Assembly: GCA_902825945.1 (NCBI GenBank)
Contig: CADECY010000034.1
Coordinates: forward strand, 33,234 to 68,070
DNA: 34,837 nucleotides
Reading direction: 5' to 3'
Source of the DNA: an uncultured Acidobacteriota bacterium
GTDB lineage: Bacteria; Acidobacteriota; Terriglobia; Bryobacterales; Bryobacteraceae
Shown: positions 8,486 to 18,900 of the stretch, one piece after another
Numbering within the stretch: the first letter of the stretch is position 1
Layout: every line of letters starts with the position of its first letter
Notes under the pieces: model-generated
Databases searched by the model: none
What the model saw: only the letters and a program-made list of their open reading frames with translations
Told to the model about the DNA's origin: nothing
Position numbers and translations under genes: made by a program

Positions 8486-8542
8486 TCAGCGCCACTGCGC
8501 GCATCACGTAGACTATAGAAATAGCTTCGGAGAAGTTTTCCA

Positions 8543-11500
8543 ATGCGGGTATTTGTCATAGGACTGTTGCCAGCAACGTTGTTGGCGCAGAACGTCATTA
8601 CGACAATCGCGGGCAGCGATGCCGTCTTTCCCCGGCCTCCGCTGCGATCGGCCGACGCGCCGATCGGATTGCCCGGCGGACTCGTGCTCGACAGCAGGGG
8701 CAACCTGTTCGTCGCGGACACCGATTCGCAGCTCGTACTTCGTGTTGCCACGGATGGAATGGTCGAAGTCGCCGCCGGAACTGGTATCCCCGCGTTCAAC
8801 GTCAACATCGGTGAGAACATTCCAGCGACACGAGCGACGCTCGCCGGACTCCGAGACATCGCGGTGGATTCGGCCGGCAACATCCTCGTCCTCAACAACG
8901 GCACGATCCGGCGGATCGCGCCCGACGGCACGATCGCCACGCTAGTCGGCGAGGGCGTTACCGTGGGCTCGGTACCGGCTGCTACCAGGATTCTGCCCGA
9001 CAACGCCGGCGGCATCTATGTCGTCGAATCGATCCAACACCGGATCCGCCGGCTCTCGGCGGGATCACTCACCGTGATCGCCGGCACGGGTGCCCCGGGG
9101 TTCTCTGGCGACAACGGACCCTCGAATCGCGCTGAGTTGCGCACACCATCGGGCGTCGCGCTCGATTCACAAGGCAATCTCTACATCGCGGATTCGGGCA
9201 ACGGCCGCCTGCGCCGCATCGATCGCTCTGGTGTCATCCGGACTGTCGCCGGCGCGCAGAACTTCGCGCAGCAACTGATCTCGGTCGCCGTGGAGCCTTC
9301 CGGTGGCGTGCTGTTCGGTGGCCGGTGGCTGCGCCGGCTGAACGCCGATGGCAATACGACGCCGGTGATTGCCGAGAAGTCTGAAGGATTCGCTGGAGAC
9401 GGAGGGCCCGCTGTCGATGCGGCCATCACCACGATCACCGGTATCGCCGTCTCGGCGGTTGGCGAGATCTTCGTTTCCGACTCCGCTAACCGGCGCGTGC
9501 GGCGGATCGATCGTTCGGGCCGGATCTCCACGTACGTGGGCAGCGGTATCTATCGCTTTCGCGGTGATGGCGGTCCGGCCGAAGCGGCGCTCTTCTCCTC
9601 GCCCGCCAAGATCACGGGCGATGCCTCGGGAAACCTCTACATCGCCGACTTCGGCAATCGGCGTTACCGCCGAATCTCGGCGAATGGCGGCGCGGATACA
9701 CTTGCGGGACTCAACGTGAACAACGTCACGGCCGACGCGGCGCCCCCACTGGTCGCTCCGTTCACCGAGGTCAACGGCATCGCAGTTGACAACCGCGGGC
9801 AGGTCTACATGACCGATTCGCGCAACAACCGCGTGCGCCGCCGCGGTGCCGACGGCCGCGTCACCACCTTCGCCGGCAACGGAAGCCCAGCGACGCTCAA
9901 CGATCCTGTCGCGCTTGCCATCGCACCAGACGGAAGCGTGTTCGTGGGTGAAGGCGATGGAAATCGTGTCCGGCGCATCACAGCGGACGGATCGAGCAGC
10001 CGTATTTTCGCCGGCACTGGCGTTCGGGCCGCGACCGGCGATGGAGGCCAAGCCACGAATGCCGCGATCGAGAGCGTGTTCGACCTCGCCGTCGATCGCG
10101 GGAGCACGGTTTATATCTCGACTGCCGGCACCACCGAGGCGAATCGGCCGAGCCGCATCCGTGCGGTCTCCGCCAATGGCGTCATCAGGACTGTTGCCGG
10201 TACGCCGCAAGTGCCGCTCGCATCCGGCGGCGTCTACATTACGGTGGGACCCGACGGACTTCTCTACTACACCAACGGATGCGCGGTGTTCCGGCTCACG
10301 ACTGCCGGTCAGCCCGAGCGCGTCGCGGGCAAGCTGGCCGATTGTGGCTCGGAAGGCGACGGCATCGGTGCCGCCAATGCGCTGCTCGCGGGCCCGCGTG
10401 GAATCGCGTTCGATAGCCAGGGCAATCTCGCGATCGCCGAGGGGCTTAGTCACCGGGTCCGCAAGGTCCTCGTGCAGGCACCATCGGTCACGGCAAGCGT
10501 TCGATCGCTCTCCTTCTCGGCCGCCGCTCGCGGCCCTTCTCCGCCGGGCCAGAGTTTCACGCTGAACGGATCGATCACCAACCTGCCGTTCTCGGTCACG
10601 GTTGAAGACGGTGGCCTGCGGTGGCTCGTAGTGGAAGACCTTCGCGGAGTCACGCCTCGCATCATCGATGTCACCGTGGATCCGGAGCGCGTTCCACCCG
10701 GCACCTACGAGGGTGCGATTCGTATCGAAACGCAAACCGCGAATCCCGTCTCCACCACGATCCGCGTCCGCTTCGATGCAGGACCGCTCGCGCCGCCCAC
10801 GCTCCAGATCGATCGCCCGTCGATCACCTTCGCGTATCCCCGCGAGCCCGTGTCGAGGCGCGAAACCGTGATGCTGTCGAACACGGGCAGTGGCATCCTG
10901 CCGATTTCGATCAGCCCGCGGACCTCGAACGGCGGAACTTGGCTCCAGGTGCGGCCGTCCAACGGAATCGTCACTCCGCAAACTCCGCTGCAGATGACGA
11001 TGCAGGCGGACTCGACTGGACTCCCGCCCGGAACCTACACTGGCGCGGCCGTGCTGAGCTTGGGACCAGTCACGCGCGAGATCCCGGTCACGATGATGGT
11101 GAGCGATGCCGATCACGCGATCCTGCTCTCGCAAAGCGGACTCTCGTTCACGGCCGTTCAAACCGGCGGCGTGCCGCCACCGCAGGACTTCGCGGTCATC
11201 AACCTCGGAACCGGTTCGATGGTCTTTCAGGCGAGCGCCTCCACGCTTTCGGGCGGCGCTTGGCTTTCGGTGAGCCCGGCCGAAAGCGTGGCCACCGCAG
11301 GTCAGGCGGCTCCGCTCGTCCAGGTGTCGATCAACCATGCTGGACTCGCGCCTGGACGCTACTATGGACAAGTCCGCGTCGATTCCCCGACCGCCGCGAA
11401 CTCGCCCCACACCGTCACCGTAAATCTCGAAGTGCTCACGCCAACCGAGAATCCGGGCGCGGTGATTCAACCCGCCGAGCTCAGTTTCGAACCCACCGTG

Positions 11501-12814
11501 GGCGGAGCACCCGGCGCGAAGGAAGTGACGATCTACAACTTGACGCCGAACCCGGTGAGCTTCCGCTCACGTGCCTTCGACGCCGCGATCCTGCCGCGCG
11601 ATGCCGTGGTTGAACCAGACAGGCCGTTGCGCATGATCGTGCAGCCCACGACGCTCGACGCCACGAGCCGCTCGGGCGTCTTCCTCCAGTTCTCCGACGG
11701 AGTGCTGCGTGGTATCCCGATCTTTCTGCGCGCTGATCCGGCTTCGGCGGCGGCCTCGAAGCCCGGTTTGAACGCGGCTACGGGATGCACGCCGAAACTG
11801 CTCGTGCCGTCGATGGTCTCGCTGGGACAAGCCTCGACCGTGCCCGCCGGTTGGCCCGCCGCGCTCTCAGTCGAAGTGAAGGACGACTGCGGCCAATCGA
11901 TGGACGAAGGCAACGTGACTGTGTCGTTCTCGAACGGCGATCCGCCGGTGAGCTTGCAGTCGCTGCGCGACGGGCGGTGGCAAGGAACGTGGCAGTCGCG
12001 CGGTGCTGCCACCGATCGTGTGGTCCTGCGCGTCGAAGCCGAGCAGCCGAATCCGTCGATTCGGGGAGTACGCGAAGTCTCGGCTGACCTTCGGGCTTCG
12101 CAGGACCCGCCGGCGATCGCGCCAGACGGGATCGTCAGCTCTTCCTCTCTGGTTTCCTACGCACCGCAGGCGCAGGGTGGACTCGTGTCGCTGAACGGCG
12201 AACGCTTCACCGAGAACATCACGCAGAGCTCCCCATCCGCGCCATGGCCCACACAACTCGGCGGGACGGAAGCGCTCATCGGCGCGCGGCGGATTCCGCT
12301 CGGGCTGGCTTCTCCCGGTCAGTTGACCGGGATTCTGCCCGCGGACATCGCGCCGAATACGACGCATCAGATTCTGGTTCGCCGTGGAAATACGTACTCG
12401 CGCCCAGCCGCCGTGAACATCGCCGCGGTTCAGCCCGGGATCTTCACCGCCACCGGATCGACACTGGCTGTGGCCACGGTCGTCCGCGACGGCGAACGCC
12501 AACTCAACAGCCCGGACTTTCCCGCGCGGACCGGTGACACGATCATCGTGACATGTTCCGGGCTCGGTGCCACCGATCCCGTGGTCACCGCCGGCGAAGC
12601 GGCTCCGGAAGGGGCGCGTGTGAATGCTCCGGTATCGGCGAAGATCGGCGGCGTGACCGCAATCGTTTCGAACGCCGTCCTGGCGGCGGGTGCCGTCGGA
12701 ACCTATGAGGTAACGGTCACCATTCCCGAAGGCGTCGCTGCCGGGAGCGCGGTGCCGCTCGTGATCGAAGCCGGCGGGCAGGCGAGTGCTCCCGCGACCC
12801 TCGTGATTCAGTAG
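8543..12814 (+). CDS. Secreted NHL-repeat beta-propeller / BACON-like / TIGR03437 protein
   Basis: The 1,423-residue product begins with a short signal peptide (MRVFVIGLLPATLLAQ). Residues about 20-640 are NHL-type propeller blades, with repeated GDNGPSNRAEL, GDGGPAVDAAI, GDGGPAEAALF and GDGGQATNAAI turns and LYIADSGNGRLRRI-type strands. From about 650 to 1080 there are several BACON-like Ig modules (GGTWLQVRPSNG, GGAWLSVSPAES, LAPGRYYGQVRVDS). A Cys-containing module with C1082 and C1116 follows, shared with the protein at 24277-26700. Residues about 1195-1423 match the TIGR03437 C-terminal domain (SYAPQAQGGLVSLNGERF to the end). Such proteins are taken to be exported and to bind carbohydrate or surfaces; no catalytic motif is seen. 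The ATG at 8543 fits the signal peptide and has a GGAG about 10 bases upstream. Confidence 0.9.
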   Translation: MRVFVIGLLPATLLAQNVITTIAGSDAVFPRPPLRSADAPIGLPGGLVLDSRGNLFVADTDSQLVLRVATDGMVEVAAGTGIPAFNVNIGENIPATRATLAGLRDIAVDSAGNILVLNNGTIRRIAPDGTIATLVGEGVTVGSVPAATRILPDNAGGIYVVESIQHRIRRLSAGSLTVIAGTGAPGFSGDNGPSNRAELRTPSGVALDSQGNLYIADSGNGRLRRIDRSGVIRTVAGAQNFAQQLISVAVEPSGGVLFGGRWLRRLNADGNTTPVIAEKSEGFAGDGGPAVDAAITTITGIAVSAVGEIFVSDSANRRVRRIDRSGRISTYVGSGIYRFRGDGGPAEAALFSSPAKITGDASGNLYIADFGNRRYRRISANGGADTLAGLNVNNVTADAAPPLVAPFTEVNGIAVDNRGQVYMTDSRNNRVRRRGADGRVTTFAGNGSPATLNDPVALAIAPDGSVFVGEGDGNRVRRITADGSSSRIFAGTGVRAATGDGGQATNAAIESVFDLAVDRGSTVYISTAGTTEANRPSRIRAVSANGVIRTVAGTPQVPLASGGVYITVGPDGLLYYTNGCAVFRLTTAGQPERVAGKLADCGSEGDGIGAANALLAGPRGIAFDSQGNLAIAEGLSHRVRKVLVQAPSVTASVRSLSFSAAARGPSPPGQSFTLNGSITNLPFSVTVEDGGLRWLVVEDLRGVTPRIIDVTVDPERVPPGTYEGAIRIETQTANPVSTTIRVRFDAGPLAPPTLQIDRPSITFAYPREPVSRRETVMLSNTGSGILPISISPRTSNGGTWLQVRPSNGIVTPQTPLQMTMQADSTGLPPGTYTGAAVLSLGPVTREIPVTMMVSDADHAILLSQSGLSFTAVQTGGVPPPQDFAVINLGTGSMVFQASASTLSGGAWLSVSPAESVATAGQAAPLVQVSINHAGLAPGRYYGQVRVDSPTAANSPHTVTVNLEVLTPTENPGAVIQPAELSFEPTVGGAPGAKEVTIYNLTPNPVSFRSRAFDAAILPRDAVVEPDRPLRMIVQPTTLDATSRSGVFLQFSDGVLRGIPIFLRADPASAAASKPGLNAATGCTPKLLVPSMVSLGQASTVPAGWPAALSVEVKDDCGQSMDEGNVTVSFSNGDPPVSLQSLRDGRWQGTWQSRGAATDRVVLRVEAEQPNPSIRGVREVSADLRASQDPPAIAPDGIVSSSSLVSYAPQAQGGLVSLNGERFTENITQSSPSAPWPTQLGGTEALIGARRIPLGLASPGQLTGILPADIAPNTTHQILVRRGNTYSRPAAVNIAAVQPGIFTATGSTLAVATVVRDGERQLNSPDFPARTGDTIIVTCSGLGATDPVVTAGEAAPEGARVNAPVSAKIGGVTAIVSNAVLAAGAVGTYEVTVTIPEGVAAGSAVPLVIEAGGQASAPATLVIQ

Positions 12815-12833
12815 TAGCGGCCGCTGATTCAGG

Positions 12834-14039
12834 TTACGCCACGCTGCCTACTTTCCTGTCCCGGAAGACGATCAGCAGAAGTACCGCGATGCCCCCAGCA
12901 CCCGCGGCGGACGTCAGCCAGAAGCTCATCCAGTCGCGCTGTTCCACTCCGTTCGCGACGGTGGTGAACGCGTCCACCGCCCAGCCTGAACTCAGCGAAC
13001 CGAGGAACATGCCGATGCCGTAGGTCATGAACGTGAGCATTCCCTGCGCGGTGTTCTTGAGCGCTGGCGGCGCTACGGAGTCGGTGTAGATCGACCCGGT
13101 GAAGAAGAAGAACGTGAAGCAGACACCGTGCAGCAGAATCGCGAGGTAGAACATCCACATGCCGCTTTCCGCGTTTCCGAGAGCGAGCAATGTGTAACGC
13201 AACGCCCATGCGAACAGCCCGATGAGAAGCACGCTCTTGATGCTGAACTTGCGGAAAACCCACGGCATGGCAAGCGTCAGCAGCACTTCCGACACCTGCC
13301 CGAGCGACATCTTGCCGGCCGCGTTCACCACGCCCACTGCGTTCAGGTAGGGGTTCGTGAACGAGAAGTAGAAGGTGAGAGGAATGCAAGCGAGCACCGA
13401 AGCGATCATGAACACGAGGTACGAGCGGTCCCGCAGCAGGACGAGCGCGTCGAGCCCGAGCAGCGACTTCCATCCGGTTCCTGCCGCGCCGCCCGGAGGA
13501 GTATGGGGCAGCGCGAGACTGAACAGCCCCATCGCGAACGACAGCCCGCCCGCGATTTGGAACGGCGTGGCTTGGGCCTCGAGACGCATCCATCCGACGA
13601 TCATCGAAATCAGGATCCAGCCAAGCGGAGCGTAGATGCGAATCGCGGGAAATTGCGCTTTCGGGTCCTTCATCTGCCGCATCGCGAGCGAATTGGTCAA
13701 CGGAACGGCGGGGAAGAAGATCAGACAATAGAGCAGCATCAGCGCATAGACCGAGCCGAACTCGGTGGCTCGCGGGACCATCCACAGAACGGCACCGCCG
13801 AGCAGGAAAAGTACCGAGAGCACCCGCTCGGTCGAGAAGTAGCGATCGGCGATCAGGCCTACGATCAGCGGCGAGATCATCGAGGCGAGTGCCGTCGTTC
13901 CGAACACCGCTCCAGCTTGCGTTCCGGTGAACTTCAGGGTCGCGGTGAGGTACGTGTTGATGGTCATGTACCACGCGCCCCAGACCGCGTACGTGAGAAA
14001 CATCATGATTGACAGGCGCACGTGGACGGAGAAAGGCAT
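12834..14039 (-). CDS. MFS transporter, nucleoside:H+ symporter type
   Basis: The 401-residue product is a typical 12-helix MFS protein. Its N-terminus (MPFSVHVRLSIMMFLTYAVW, then GAWYMTINTYL) matches the nucleoside:proton symporter family (NupG/XapB-like), which begins R-L-x-x-M-x-F-L-x-x-x-x-W-G-A-W. Later helices include YALMLLYCLIFFPAVPLTNS and YLAILLHGVCFTFFFFTG. It sits in the inner membrane and probably imports nucleosides or similar small molecules; the exact substrate is not certain, since this family is expanded in Acidobacteria and Planctomycetes. It is divergent from the PQQ-propeller gene, with about 44 bases between the starts, and converges on the gene ending at 12814. An overlapping frame over the same bases has Arg/His-rich composition and is a shadow. 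Confidence 0.87.
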   Translation of the reverse strand: MPFSVHVRLSIMMFLTYAVWGAWYMTINTYLTATLKFTGTQAGAVFGTTALASMISPLIVGLIADRYFSTERVLSVLFLLGGAVLWMVPRATEFGSVYALMLLYCLIFFPAVPLTNSLAMRQMKDPKAQFPAIRIYAPLGWILISMIVGWMRLEAQATPFQIAGGLSFAMGLFSLALPHTPPGGAAGTGWKSLLGLDALVLLRDRSYLVFMIASVLACIPLTFYFSFTNPYLNAVGVVNAAGKMSLGQVSEVLLTLAMPWVFRKFSIKSVLLIGLFAWALRYTLLALGNAESGMWMFYLAILLHGVCFTFFFFTGSIYTDSVAPPALKNTAQGMLTFMTYGIGMFLGSLSSGWAVDAFTTVANGVEQRDWMSFWLTSAAGAGGIAVLLLIVFRDRKVGSVA

Positions 14040-14083
14040 AGCCGCAAGTGTATTCGATCCTCGCGGTGAGTGACAATGTCTCC

Positions 14084-15322
14084 ATGACGCGATCCTGGCT
14101 TCTTCTCACTCTGGCGCCGCTTTGCGCGGCCGGTGCCGACTATCCCCAGTGGCGCGGGCCCGCGCGCGATGGAATCTCGAACGAAACGGGTCTGCTTCCG
14201 CGATGGGCCGCCGGAGGGCCGAAGCTGCTTTGGAAGATCCAGGACGGTGGCGATGGCTACGGCGCGGTGGCCGTTGCCGGAGGGCGAGTCTACTTCGTGA
14301 GCAATCGAGGCACGGAAGACGAGAGCGTGCAGGCGCTGTCAGTCGAGGATGGCAAGCGGCTCTGGTCGGCGCGAATCGGCAAGGTCGGCAATCCCGATCA
14401 GGCACCCGCATATCCATTGGCCCGATCCACTCCCACGATCGACGGCGATGTTCTGTACGCGTTCGGATCGGATGGCGACCTCGCCTGCCTCGAGACGGCC
14501 ACCGGCAAGATCCGCTGGCGGAAGAATGTGAGGCGCGAGTTCAAGGGTGAACCCGGCAAGTGGGCCTACGCCGAGTCGCCACTCGTCGACGGCGGTGCTG
14601 TGATCGTATCACCCGGTGGGCCCGAAGCGGGCCTGATCGCGTTTCGCAAGAACGATGGCGAACTTCTGTGGAAGTCCGCAATTCCGGGGGGCGAGGCGGC
14701 CGCGTACGCTTCTGTGGTTCCGCTGACGGCGGGCGGGCGCAAGCAGTACGTGCAGTTTCTCGCGAAGGGAGTGGTCGGTGTCGATGCGAAGTCGGGCGAG
14801 TTCCTGTGGCGATACGACGATACCAGTAAAGGTCCGGCGAACATTCCGACGAGCCTCGTCCACGGCGATTCAATCTACACGACGGCCCGCAGTATCGGCG
14901 CGGCGGCACTGGTTCGTGTGGAAGGCGCTTCCGCCAAGCAGGTCTATTTCGAGCGCGGATTGCCGAGCACGATCGGTGGCGCGGTTCTATGGAAGGGCAC
15001 GCTGTACGGCACCACCAACGAGGGACTCGTGGCCGCGGACTTCTCGACCGGCAAGCTCCTGTGGAAGGACGAAACGCTCGGCGCGGGCTCTGTTCTTTAC
15101 GCGGAGAACCGGCTCTACGTCCACTGCGAGGACGGCGATGTCGCGCTCGTCGAGGCAAGCCCGGACGCGTTCCGGCAACATGGGAGATTCACGCCGCCCG
15201 ATCAGCCGAAGCATCCGCGGGGAGCGCGCGAGAAGGCGTGGGCGTATCCGGTGGTCGCGGGCGGACGCCTGTACATCCGGGATCTCGGCACGTTGTGGTG
15301 CTACGACGTGCGGGGGAAGTAG
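14084..15322 (+). CDS. Exported PQQ-type (WD-like) beta-propeller protein
   Basis: The 412-residue product starts with MTRSWLLLTLAPLCAAGA, a signal peptide ending just before DYPQWRGPARDGISNETG, the hallmark opening of PQQ-binding-like repeat proteins in Acidobacteria and Planctomycetes. Propeller strands follow: GGRVYFVSNRG, VQALSVEDGKRLWSARIG, DGDLACLETATGKIRWRK, LYGTTNEGLVAADFSTGKLLW and RLYIRDLGTLWCYDV at the end. I chose the ATG at 14084 over the in-frame GTG at 14048 because only the former places the signal peptide at the N-terminus. The repeats resemble quinoprotein propellers but no dehydrogenase catalytic residues are evident, so it is more likely a structural or binding protein of the periplasm. 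Confidence 0.88.
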   Translation: MTRSWLLLTLAPLCAAGADYPQWRGPARDGISNETGLLPRWAAGGPKLLWKIQDGGDGYGAVAVAGGRVYFVSNRGTEDESVQALSVEDGKRLWSARIGKVGNPDQAPAYPLARSTPTIDGDVLYAFGSDGDLACLETATGKIRWRKNVRREFKGEPGKWAYAESPLVDGGAVIVSPGGPEAGLIAFRKNDGELLWKSAIPGGEAAAYASVVPLTAGGRKQYVQFLAKGVVGVDAKSGEFLWRYDDTSKGPANIPTSLVHGDSIYTTARSIGAAALVRVEGASAKQVYFERGLPSTIGGAVLWKGTLYGTTNEGLVAADFSTGKLLWKDETLGAGSVLYAENRLYVHCEDGDVALVEASPDAFRQHGRFTPPDQPKHPRGAREKAWAYPVVAGGRLYIRDLGTLWCYDVRGK

Positions 15323-15690
15323 TCGAAGAACAGGCTCGCACACGCTCGATTTTTCGACGGGCGCTATGTCGAGCCTCTCGAGAATCCGGAAGCTTTGGCG
15401 TTTCTGATCGGAATAGCGGTTGCTGGCGCACGGCTGAGTCAGGAACCACGACTCCATGATCTGCACCATGAGATGGGCCCGTTCGTCCGGGACGCGCCCA
15501 CCCCACTCGCGGCGGCTCGCAGGTGGGCGGCAGCGGAAACCCGGGCCACCGGGCCCTTCTGCATCGACCAGTACACGGCCCTGGAGTTTCGATCCGTGCG
15601 CTGTCGCGGAGGCGAGAAGAAGGAATAGCCGCCCGATTGTGGCCGCGGCGCGACGCGGCCCCGGGGAATGGAAGTAGGGCGGATGATGCG
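15323..15690. other. Stretch without a recognised gene
   Basis: A plus-strand frame from about 15350 to 15628 (containing MGPFVRDAPTPLAAARRWAA and CIDQYTALEFRSVRC) and an opposing minus-strand frame (containing LFLLLASATAHGSKLQGRVL) are both open. Neither has a ribosome-binding site or a family-like pattern. I could not decide whether either is expressed. With the LuxR remnant and the following 160 bases, this makes up the 636-base gap between the propeller gene and the TonB receptor. Confidence 0.35.
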
Positions 15691-15798
15691 GAATCGGTGG
15701 TTTCGGTTTGGGCAGACGAGGACATTTTAAGCCCGCGGGAACTCGAGATCGTGCGCTTGATAGCAAATGGGTGCGGTAACAAGCCCCTTGCCGGTGGC
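15691..15798 (+). pseudogene. Fragment of a LuxR-type helix-turn-helix domain
   Basis: In one frame the bases read ESVVSVWADEDILSPRELEI followed by VRLIANGCGNKPLAG. L-S-P-R-E-x-E-I-x-R-L-I-A-x-G-x-x-N-K is the first half of the LuxR/GerE DNA-binding domain found at the end of response regulators. The match stops after NKPLA, just where the recognition helix should follow (usually NKEIAxxLxxSxxTVKxH). The surrounding frame upstream is Arg/Pro-rich and has no receiver domain. It is a remnant, not a working regulator. Confidence 0.5.
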
Positions 15799-15958
15799 TC
15801 AACAGCATTGAGTTCCCGCGCGGCGATGATCGCGCAGGCATACCGGTTGAGGCGCAGCGGATGCGTGGATACTTGCGTCTGAGCGCATTGGCTAGGCTGA
15901 GCCCCTTGGGATTGGGTAGAATCGTCAAGTCGGCCGGCTTGGCCACTCAGGGGGCTCC

Positions 15959-18900
15959 ATGGGACTACGTTTGTTTCTGATTACTGCGCTGGGAGCGGTT
16001 ACGCTCGCCGCTCAGAATCGCGGCACGATCCGCGGCACGGTTACCGATCAATCCGGCGCCGCCATTCCGGACGCCAGTGTCCAAGTGCGCAGCGCCTCGA
16101 CCGGATTCTCGCAAACCGCCAAGTCCGGCTCGGACGGCGTCTACAGCCTGCTCTATCTCGCCGCCGGTGAATACAACGTCACCGCCGAAAAGACCGGATT
16201 CAAGAAATCGCAGACGACGGGTGTGCAAGTCCATGCGGTGACTGTCACTCCGCTCGACATCGTCTTGACCGTGGGAACGGTGGAGCAGTCCGTGGAAGTC
16301 AACGCGCAGGCTCCGCTACTCGACGCACAGGGGACGAATCTCGGCAAGGTGATGCCGACTCACGCGATTCGCGATCTGCCCCTGTTCATCGGCGGCGGCG
16401 TGCGAGCCAATCTCGCTTTCGTGATCCTGACACCCGGCGTGATCGGGCCCGCGAACAATCCTCGAATCGGCGGCGGTCTGCTCGACGGGCAAAGCGAGCA
16501 ACTGGATGGCGCCGAATCGCAGAGCGAACGGCGTAACGATCCGGCGATGAACGGTGTAAGCGTCGAAGGCATGCAGGAGTTCAAAGTCCAGAGCTCGGGC
16601 TATTCGGCCGAGTACGGGCGTACTTCGAACGGTGTCATCAACTGGGTGACCAAGTCCGGCTCCAACGAGGTTCACGGCAGCGCGTTCGTGTTCAACCGCA
16701 ACGAAGTCTTCAACGCGCGCGGGTTCACCTTCGTTCCCACGCGGCGCCCCATCGTCCGGCAGTGGAATCCGGGTGCAAGCTTCGGCGGCCCGATCTACAT
16801 CCCGAAGGTCTATGACGGACGCAACAAGGCGTTCTTCTTCTTCGCCTATGAACGCGCCTCGACACGCAACGGTCAGTCGACCGCGCTCGTCACCGCGCCC
16901 GTACCCGAGTATCTGAACGGCGACATGCGCCGGAACGTGGATTCCAGCGGCCGCACCATTCCGCTCTACGATCCGATCGACGCCAACGGCAATGTCATCG
17001 CCAACGCCGCGGACCGTCCGCGCATGCAGTGCCGCGGCGTGCTCGACGTCATCTGCCCTGAGCGCATCGATCCGGCCGCGAAGCTGTTGACGGCCCTGCT
17101 TCCGCGCCCCGACGATCCGTCGCTCATCGTCAACAACTACCGCTCCCGCAGTTTCTCCAAGTCGCAGTCGTGGCTACCGTCGATCAAGCTCGACTACACG
17201 TTCACGGACAAGCACCGCGTCAGCTATCTCTTCAGTCACTTTTTCAGTCCAGCCAATCCGAGCATCAACAACCTCGAAGGATTGCCGGGCACGGGATTTC
17301 CGTCGGAGGTCCATACCGATTATCACCGCCTGAATGACGACTACGTGATCACGCCGAATCTGCTCAACCACATCACGATCGGCCTCAATCAGCGCCAGGT
17401 GATCGAAGCGCCGGATTACGTGAGCCGCTTCCCGGCCGATCTCGCCCGCCAGACCTACATCCCCGGAACAGTGACTCCGCTCGCTCCCGGAACATCGAGC
17501 ACCTATGTGACCGGATTCGCGCAATGGGGCAACAGCGTCTTCACCGATTCGCGCGGCCGCACCGTCAACTTCAAGGAGCAGCTCGCCTGGATCAAAGGCT
17601 CCCACAACATCAAGTTCGGATTCGAGATTCTGCGCGGGCAGTATCGCCGCCTCGATCGCAACAACGCATTCGGCACGGTGAACTTCAGCGCGGCAGGCAC
17701 GGGCAATCCCACTGTGGCGAACAGCGGCTCCGATTGGGCCTCGTTCCTACTGGGCCTTGCGAGCGGCGGCGGCTTCCGGTATCCCTCCGACACGACGTTC
17801 CAGTTCCCGTACTACGCGTGGTACGTGCAGGACGACTACAAAGTGACCAAGAGCCTCACGATCAACATCGGCCTGCGCTATGAGATTCCATTGCCCAAGC
17901 GAGAGCGCAATCTTCGCAACTCCAACTTCTGCCCCACATGTCTGAATCAGGCGGCGGGCGGACTCCCCGGCGCCATGCTGTTCGCGGGCCGCGATGGCGC
18001 TCCCGAGCGGTTCGGCGAAACGAAGATGAATGCCTTGGGTCCGCGCCTGGGCATCGCCTATCAGTTGAACTCGAAGACCCTCGTGCGCACCGGCTCGGCG
18101 ATATATTATCAGCCGTCTCGCGAGGATGGCAATGCCGACAACGGCATTCAGGGTTTCGGCGGAACCTTCGGCGCGATCGCCAACAATCTCTCGAACGGAA
18201 TCTCCTACCGCGTGCGCGACGGATTCCGGCCGTTCCAGGCGCAGATCGATTCGCTGCGTCCGCCGATCTCCGATCCGCAGACGCTCAGCCGCAATCTTCT
18301 CCAGCAAGCTCCGTTCTTCTACTTCTCGAAAGCGGGACGCGCTCCGTACTTCGCCGATTGGAACTTCACGCTCGAGCGCACGCTCACGTCGAATTCGGTG
18401 ATGCGCGCCACCTATCACGGCGTCGTAGGCGTGAAGATGTTGTCGCGCCAGCAGTCGCAAAACCAGCTCGATCCAGCCTATTGGAGCGTCTACGGAAACC
18501 TGCTGGCACAGCCCGTTTCCAGCGTGATCAACAATCCGGTGGTGGTCGCGTCGGGCTTCCGGCTGCCGTATCCGGCCTTCCCCACCAACCTGCAGTTGCA
18601 ACAGGCGCTGCGGCCATTCCCGCAGTACTCCGACATCAACAGCAATGCCGGCGGCCAGAACGACGGTCATTCCACCTTCCATGCTCTCGAAACGAGCTTC
18701 GAGCACCGTTTCAACAAGGGCCTTTTCATGTTGGCCTCCTACACCTTCTGCAAGCTGATCTCGACCACCAACGGCGAGGACGCCAATCGCACCAGCGACG
18801 GTGCTGTGCAGAATCAGTACAACCGGCGGCTCGACAAGGCCGTGGCGAATCAGGATACGCCGCACAACCTGCGCATCAGCTACGTCTACGACCTGCCGTT

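Noticed and set aside
9167..11470. Very long open frame antisense to the NHL/TIGR03437 gene
   Set aside because: Arg/His/Asp-rich composition with no family pattern; a high-GC codon shadow of the real gene. The same applies to long antisense frames over the DUF1501 gene (5223-6794), the TonB receptor (17747-19417) and the SBBP gene (28585-29835).
12804..12832. AGCGGCCGCT palindrome (12816-12825) flanked by two TGATTCAG direct repeats between convergent genes
   Set aside because: Stem too short and without a T-run for a terminator, and the 8-base repeats partly overlap coding sequence. No mobile element is associated.
12829..14109. Second long minus-strand frame over the MFS transporter
   Set aside because: Rich in Arg, His and Ser with no hydrophobic helices; the overlapping frame at 12834-14039 is a clear 12-helix transporter.
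15350..15628. Open plus-strand frame after the PQQ-propeller gene
   Set aside because: No start with a ribosome-binding site, no recognisable family, and an equally plausible opposing frame. Not called as a gene.
15888..15922. TTGGCT and TAGAAT upstream of the TonB receptor as a promoter
   Set aside because: The spacer is 23 bases, too long for a sigma-70 promoter.
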